The position numbers were made by a program, and so were the translations under genes. Below are positions 59,812-64,000 of a DNA stretch of 64,000 nt, piece after piece. Below the pieces are notes generated by a model that ran no database searches, had not been told where the DNA came from, and saw only the letters and a list, made by a program, of their open reading frames with translations. The first letter of the stretch is position 1. Every line of letters begins with the position of its first letter. The stretch lies in the NCBI GenBank assembly GCA_004020645.1, contig SAQL01000001.1, forward strand, positions 89,176 through 153,175. Direction: 5' to 3'. The stretch comes from Mesorhizobium sp. (GTDB lineage Bacteria; Pseudomonadota; Alphaproteobacteria; Rhizobiales; Rhizobiaceae).

Positions 59812-61338
59812 GTGAGCGCACCCCCGATCCATGACATCTTCGTCATCGGTGGCGGTATCAACGGCTGCGGCATCGCCCGCGATGCGGTTGGGCGCGGCTT
59901 CTCGGTCTTCCTTGCCGAAATGAACGATCTGGCCAGCGGAACCTCCTCCGGCTCGACCAAGCTGATCCATGGCGGCTTGCGCTATCTCGAGTTCTACGAG
60001 TTCCGCCTGGTGCGCGAGGCGCTGATGGAGCGCGAGGTTCTCTGGAAGAACGCGCCGCACATCATCTGGCCGATGCGCTTCGTGCTGCCCTACGCCAGGG
60101 GCCTGCGCCCGGCCTGGCTGATCAGGCTCGGCCTTTTCCTTTACGACCACATCGGCGGGCGCAAATTGCTGCCGGCGACCAAGACGCTGGACATGGCAAA
60201 GGACCCAGCCGGCAAGCCGCTGAAGCCGTTGTTTCGAAAGGCCTTCGAATATTCCGACGGCTGGGTCAACGATGCGCGGCTGGTGGCGCTGAACGCCCGC
60301 GACGCCGCCGATCGCGGCGCAACGATCCGAACCCGCACGAAAGTCATCGGCGCACGCCGTGAAGGCGAGCTTTGGACGGTCAGGCTGGAAAACACGCAGA
60401 CCGGGGACACCGAGGAGGTCAAGGCGCGGCTTTTGGTCAACGCCGCCGGTCCATGGGTCGACCACGTGCTGTCCGCTACGGTCGGCTTGAACGATGTGCA
60501 CAATGTCCGGCTGGTACAGGGTAGCCATATCGTCATCGGCAAGAAGTTCGACGATCCGCGCGCCTATTTCTTCCAGAACAAGGATGGCCGCATCATCTTT
60601 GCTATCCCCTACGAGGAAGAGTTCACGCTGATCGGCACCACCGACCAGGACTATTCCGGCGACCCGCACGACGTGAAGATCAGCGACGCCGAGATCGATT
60701 ATCTCTGTGCTGCGGCGAGCGAATATTTCGCGCAACCGGTCAAGCGTTCGGACATCGTCTGGACCTATTCCGCCGTGCGCCCGCTTTATGACGACGGCGC
60801 CTCGAAGGCGCAGGAAGCGACCCGCGATTATGTGCTGAAGACCGACGGCGGCGATGGCACGGCGCCGATCATCAACACCTTCGGCGGCAAGATCACCACC
60901 TATCGTCGGCTATCGGAATCGATGCTCGAGAAAATCGAGGGTTTTCTCGGCAAGCGCGGCAAACCGTGGACGGCAAACGCGTCGCTGCCGGGCGGCGATT
61001 TCCCGGCCAGCGGCTTCGACGCCGAAGTGGCGAAACTGAAAACGGCCTATCCATTCCTCGACGCGCGTCTGGCGCGCCGCCTGACCCGGCTTTACGGGAC
61101 TCGCGCAAGGATGCTGCTGGGCCTCGGCAGGTCGAATGCCGACCTTGGCCGCAACTTTGGCGCCGATCTCTACGAGGCCGAGGTGCGCTACCTCGTTCAA
61201 AATGAATGGGCGATGACGGCCGAAGATGTATTGTGGCGCAGGACCAAGCGCGGCCTGCATCTGAGCCGCGAGCAGGCGGCAGCGCTCGACGAATTCATGC
61301 GCGGGATAAGCCGGCGCCATGTCGCGGCTGCCGAATAG
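59812..61338 (+). CDS. glpD: glycerol-3-phosphate dehydrogenase
   Basis: A 508-residue FAD enzyme that oxidises glycerol-3-phosphate to dihydroxyacetone phosphate at the inner membrane. FAD motif VIGGGINGCGIARDAVG, then NDLASGTSSGSTKLIHGG, substrate-pocket block FGGKITTYRRL and a C-terminal DAO-type domain. The GTG at 59812 follows GGGAGGACTATT. It heads a glycerol operon with the ABC transporter genes. Confidence 0.95.
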   Translation: MSAPPIHDIFVIGGGINGCGIARDAVGRGFSVFLAEMNDLASGTSSGSTKLIHGGLRYLEFYEFRLVREALMEREVLWKNAPHIIWPMRFVLPYARGLRPAWLIRLGLFLYDHIGGRKLLPATKTLDMAKDPAGKPLKPLFRKAFEYSDGWVNDARLVALNARDAADRGATIRTRTKVIGARREGELWTVRLENTQTGDTEEVKARLLVNAAGPWVDHVLSATVGLNDVHNVRLVQGSHIVIGKKFDDPRAYFFQNKDGRIIFAIPYEEEFTLIGTTDQDYSGDPHDVKISDAEIDYLCAAASEYFAQPVKRSDIVWTYSAVRPLYDDGASKAQEATRDYVLKTDGGDGTAPIINTFGGKITTYRRLSESMLEKIEGFLGKRGKPWTANASLPGGDFPASGFDAEVAKLKTAYPFLDARLARRLTRLYGTRARMLLGLGRSNADLGRNFGADLYEAEVRYLVQNEWAMTAEDVLWRRTKRGLHLSREQAAALDEFMRGISRRHVAAAE

Positions 61339-61366
61339 TGATGCAGAAAGCCTGGGAGGAGGCATC

Positions 61367-62449
61367 ATGCTGGAACTGAGAAACGTGACGAAGACTATCG
61401 GCGCGACGGAGCATATACGCGACGTGTCGCTGACGCTTCAGCACGGCTCGCTCAACGTCCTTCTCGGACCGACGCTTTCCGGCAAGACCAGCCTGATGCG
61501 GCTGATGGCCGGCCTTGATGTGCCGACATCCGGTTCGGTCTGGTTCGATGGCAAGGATGTCACCGGCATCCCGGTGCAGAAGCGCAACGTCGCCATGGTC
61601 TACCAGCAGTTCATCAACTATCCGGCGATGACCGTTTACGAGAACATCGCCTCGCCGCTGAGGGTGGCCGGGACCGAGCGGGCAAAAATCGACAAGGAGG
61701 TGCGCAATGCCGCAGCCCTTCTCAAGCTGACGCCCTTTCTCGACCGCACACCGCTCAGTCTCTCCGGCGGCCAGCAGCAGCGCACCGCGCTGGCGCGCGC
61801 CATTGTCAAGAACGCCAGCCTCGTGCTGCTCGACGAGCCGCTCGCCAACCTCGACTACAAGCTGCGCGAGGAGTTGCGCGCGGAATTGCCGAAGATATTC
61901 GCGGCGACCGGCACCATCTTCGTCTATGCCACGACGGAGCCGCACGAAGCCTTGCTGCTCGGCGGCAACACGGCGACGCTTTCCGAAGGCCGCATCACCC
62001 AGTTCGGCCCGACGATCGACGTCTTCCGCAGGCCGAACGACCTCGTCACGGCCAAGACATTCGCCGATCCGCCGCTCAACACGATCGTGCTGAAGAAGAG
62101 CGGTTCGAGCTTCCTTCTTGATGGTGGGGTGAACCTCCCGGTGCCGGCTGAGCTCGCTGGTATTGCCGATACGAGTTATACGATCGGCTTCCAGCCCCAC
62201 CATCTCTCTCTTGCCCGGCCGAGCCCGTCTGCGGTTCCGGTGAGAGCCAAGGTTTCGGTCACCGAGATAACCGGTTCGGAAAGCTTTGTGCATCTCGACT
62301 TCGCCGATGTCCGCTGGGTGATGCTGGAGCACGGCATCCTGGTGTTCGAGCCGGACCAGACGATCGAGGTGTTCATCGATCCGCGGCACATCATGGTTTT
62401 CGACGCGAACGGCCGCTCGGCCGCGCCGCCACAGATGCTGGCGGCTTGA
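61367..62449 (+). CDS. glpS: glycerol ABC transporter ATP-binding protein GlpS
   Basis: A 360-residue MalK/UgpC-like ATPase with OB-type C-terminal domain. Walker A GPTLSGKT (Lys40), intact signature LSGGQ (132-136) and Walker B LLLDEP (Asp156, Glu157), but the switch histidine is missing: the region reads VYATTEP with Thr190 in place of His. It pairs with GlpT, which shows the opposite pattern. RBS GGGAGGAGG upstream of ATG 61367. Assigned to the rhizobial glpSTPQV system by the glpD context. Confidence 0.9.
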   Translation: MLELRNVTKTIGATEHIRDVSLTLQHGSLNVLLGPTLSGKTSLMRLMAGLDVPTSGSVWFDGKDVTGIPVQKRNVAMVYQQFINYPAMTVYENIASPLRVAGTERAKIDKEVRNAAALLKLTPFLDRTPLSLSGGQQQRTALARAIVKNASLVLLDEPLANLDYKLREELRAELPKIFAATGTIFVYATTEPHEALLLGGNTATLSEGRITQFGPTIDVFRRPNDLVTAKTFADPPLNTIVLKKSGSSFLLDGGVNLPVPAELAGIADTSYTIGFQPHHLSLARPSPSAVPVRAKVSVTEITGSESFVHLDFADVRWVMLEHGILVFEPDQTIEVFIDPRHIMVFDANGRSAAPPQMLAA

Positions 62450-62462
62450 GGGAGGAGGGCGC

Positions 62463-63533
62463 ATGGCGCGCATCGACTGCAACCATATCCGCCACGCCTA
62501 CGGGCCGCATCCGAAGTCGGACAAGGACTATGCGCTGAAGGAGGTGCATCACGCCTTCGAGGATGGCGGCGCCTATGCGCTGCTGGGGCCGTCGGGCTGC
62601 GGCAAGACCACGCTGCTCAACATTATTTCCGGCCTGTTGTATCCGTCGCATGGCGAGCTTCTGTTCGACGGCAAGGACGTGACCAATCTGTCGACGCAGG
62701 AGCGCAATATCGCGCAGGTGTTCCAGTTCCCGGTCATCTACGACACCATGACCGTCTACGACAATCTGGCCTTCCCGCTGCGCAACCGTGGCGTTCCGGA
62801 ACCCGACGTCGACCGCAAGGTGCGCGAAACGCTGGATATGACGGGGTTGGCCGATATGGCTAAGAGAAAGGCGAGGGGGTTGACCGCCGACCAGAAGCAG
62901 AAGATCTCGCTCGGGCGCGGGCTGGTGCGCTCCGATGTCAACGCGATCCTGTTCGACGAGCCGCTGACCGTCATCGATCCGCATATGAAGTGGGTGCTGC
63001 GCTCGCAACTGAAACAGCTGCACAGGCGCTTCGGTTTCACCATGGTCTATGTCACGCACGACCAAACCGAGGCGCTCACCTTCGCCGAAAACGTCGTCGT
63101 CATGTATGAGGGCGAGATCGTGCAGATCGGCTCTCCAGCCGAGCTGTTCGAGCGTCCCAAGCACACATTCGTCGGCTATTTCATCGGCTCGCCGGGCATG
63201 AACGTGATGCCGGTCGCGGTCGAAGGCAGGAGTGCGCGGCTCGGCAGCCAGACGATCGAATTGCCGGGCGCGCCCAAGCCTGGAATCACAGGCGCGATCG
63301 AACTCGGCATCCGCCCCGAATATGTCAGGCTTGGCGCCAGCGGCATGCCGGTTTCAATCCGCAAGGTCGAGGATATCGGCCGCCACAAGGTGGTGCGCGC
63401 CAGTTTCGAAGGCCGCGACATCGCGGCGATCGTCGGCGAGGACGAGGACATTCCCGCCGATCCGAAGATCGCTTTCGACCCGGCCGGTATCAACCTCTAC
63501 GCCGATTCCTGGCGCGTCGAGATGGGGGGCTGA
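62463..63533 (+). CDS. glpT: glycerol ABC transporter ATP-binding protein GlpT
   Basis: A 356-residue MalK-like ATPase. Walker A GPSGCGKT (Lys48), Walker B ILFDEP (Asp165, Glu166) and switch His199 (VYVTHDQ) are intact, but the signature is LTADQ (140-144) instead of LSGGQ. With GlpS it is expected to form a heterodimer that has one consensus and one degenerate ATP site. It begins 13 bp after glpS and is followed after 5 bp by the permease gene. The name follows rhizobial usage, not the E. coli antiporter GlpT. Confidence 0.9.
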   Translation: MARIDCNHIRHAYGPHPKSDKDYALKEVHHAFEDGGAYALLGPSGCGKTTLLNIISGLLYPSHGELLFDGKDVTNLSTQERNIAQVFQFPVIYDTMTVYDNLAFPLRNRGVPEPDVDRKVRETLDMTGLADMAKRKARGLTADQKQKISLGRGLVRSDVNAILFDEPLTVIDPHMKWVLRSQLKQLHRRFGFTMVYVTHDQTEALTFAENVVVMYEGEIVQIGSPAELFERPKHTFVGYFIGSPGMNVMPVAVEGRSARLGSQTIELPGAPKPGITGAIELGIRPEYVRLGASGMPVSIRKVEDIGRHKVVRASFEGRDIAAIVGEDEDIPADPKIAFDPAGINLYADSWRVEMGG

Positions 63534-63538
63534 ACTCC

Positions 63539-64000
63539 ATGGACAAGACCTGGAACAACAAGGCGTGGTTCATGGTGCTGCCGGTGCTGGTGCTGGTGGC
63601 GTTCAACGCAATCATCCCGCTGATGACGGTGGTCAACTATTCAGTTCAGGAGACGTTCGGAAACAACCTGTTCTTCTTTGAAGGCGTTAAGTGGTTCCAG
63701 GAAGTGCTTAATTCGCCGCGCTTCCACTCATCGCTCCTGCGCCAGTTTGCCTTCACCGGGTTAATCCTGCTGATCGAGGTGCCGCTAGGCGTGGCGGTGG
63801 CGCTTGCCATGCCGCGTTCCGGCCCATGGGTCGCGGTCTGCCTGGTGTTGATGTCGCTGCCGTTGCTGATCCCATGGAACGTCGTCGGCGCTATGTGGAA
63901 CATCTTTGCGCTGCCGGACATCGGGCTGCTCGGCTATGTTATCAACGCGATGGGCATCAGCTACAATTTCACCAGCCAGCCGCTGTCGGCGTGGTTCACC
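63539..64000 (+). CDS. glpP: glycerol ABC transporter permease GlpP, cut by the window end
   Basis: The first 154 codons of a MalF-type permease: N-terminal helix (WFMVLPVLVLVAFNAIIPLM), a periplasmic loop and helices 2 and 3 (VPLGVAVALAMPRSGPWVAV, LVLMSLPLLIPWNVVGAMW). It follows glpT after 5 bp; the C-terminus with the EAA loop lies beyond the window. Confidence 0.88.
   Translation, partial: MDKTWNNKAWFMVLPVLVLVAFNAIIPLMTVVNYSVQETFGNNLFFFEGVKWFQEVLNSPRFHSSLLRQFAFTGLILLIEVPLGVAVALAMPRSGPWVAVCLVLMSLPLLIPWNVVGAMWNIFALPDIGLLGYVINAMGISYNFTSQPLSAWFT

Overview
This 64 kb window looks like chromosomal DNA of a high-GC alphaproteobacterium of the order Hyphomicrobiales, most like Mesorhizobium. The markers are a giant growth-pole-ring-type coiled-coil protein, the CckA hybrid kinase, a rhizobial glycerol ABC system (glpD-glpS-glpT-glpP), an urtABCDE urea transporter behind a sigma-54 promoter, LexA boxes of the alphaproteobacterial GAAC-N7-GAAC type, and many short palindromic intergenic repeats. 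It is mostly core and housekeeping DNA with a few accessory patches. I saw no tRNA, rRNA, CRISPR array, integrase or transposase gene.

Layout. 1-3.6 kb: 5' part of a giant membrane-anchored coiled-coil protein on the minus strand, with a 282-bp tandem repeat. 3.8-5.9 kb: Hpt protein, [2Fe-2S] ferredoxin and a ferredoxin-NADP reductase. 5.9-8.4 kb: DUF922 metalloprotease-like protein and the folate genes folP-folB-folK. 8.5-11 kb: DUF924 gene coupled to a CPA2 cation/proton antiporter. 11-15.7 kb: two exported proteins, the YcjX/YcjF pair and a SixA-type phosphatase. 16-20.2 kb: dksA, an orphan FliO-like protein and cckA. 20.2-24.8 kb: deoD, a ribbon-helix-helix protein, a glyoxalase-like protein, a Tat-exported small subunit with a GMC oxidoreductase, and a secreted protein. 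25-30.8 kb: urtABCDE. 31-37 kb: a 58-aa protein, a diguanylate cyclase, DUF72, GNAT and uvrA. 37-40.8 kb: a block (small secreted protein, ClpP paralogue, SRPBCC/ArsR pair, cupin) lying between uvrA and ssb, each of which has its own perfect LexA box. 41-44.4 kb: osmC, a frameshifted pseudogene, marC and an AraC regulator with a divergent partner. 44.6-52.7 kb: gyrA, coaD, two cyclophilins, queA-tgt and an orphan RAM-domain protein. 52.9-57.3 kb: an Anbu gene cluster (circularly permuted ATP-grasp, alpha-E, transglutaminase, proteasome-like Anbu) split by a small insertion carrying a four-helix-bundle gene. 57.4-64 kb: a PLP decarboxylase, a DeoR-type regulator, glpD and the start of the glycerol ABC transporter.

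Points I consider most worth attention: (1) the Anbu cluster, an only partly understood peptide ligation/proteolysis system, interrupted by a repeat-bounded four-helix-bundle gene whose expected start codon is ACG; (2) complementary loss of ATPase motifs in the two glycerol-transporter ATPases, predicting one consensus and one degenerate ATP site; (3) loss of zinc ligands in both DksA and Tgt; (4) a readable nitrogen-control region (sigma-54 site plus NtrC-like site) ahead of urtA; (5) TTCG elements on an 11-bp register ahead of glpD; (6) near-identical 282-bp repeats in the growth-pole protein; (7) several families of palindromic intergenic elements, two of them sharing the same outer ends.
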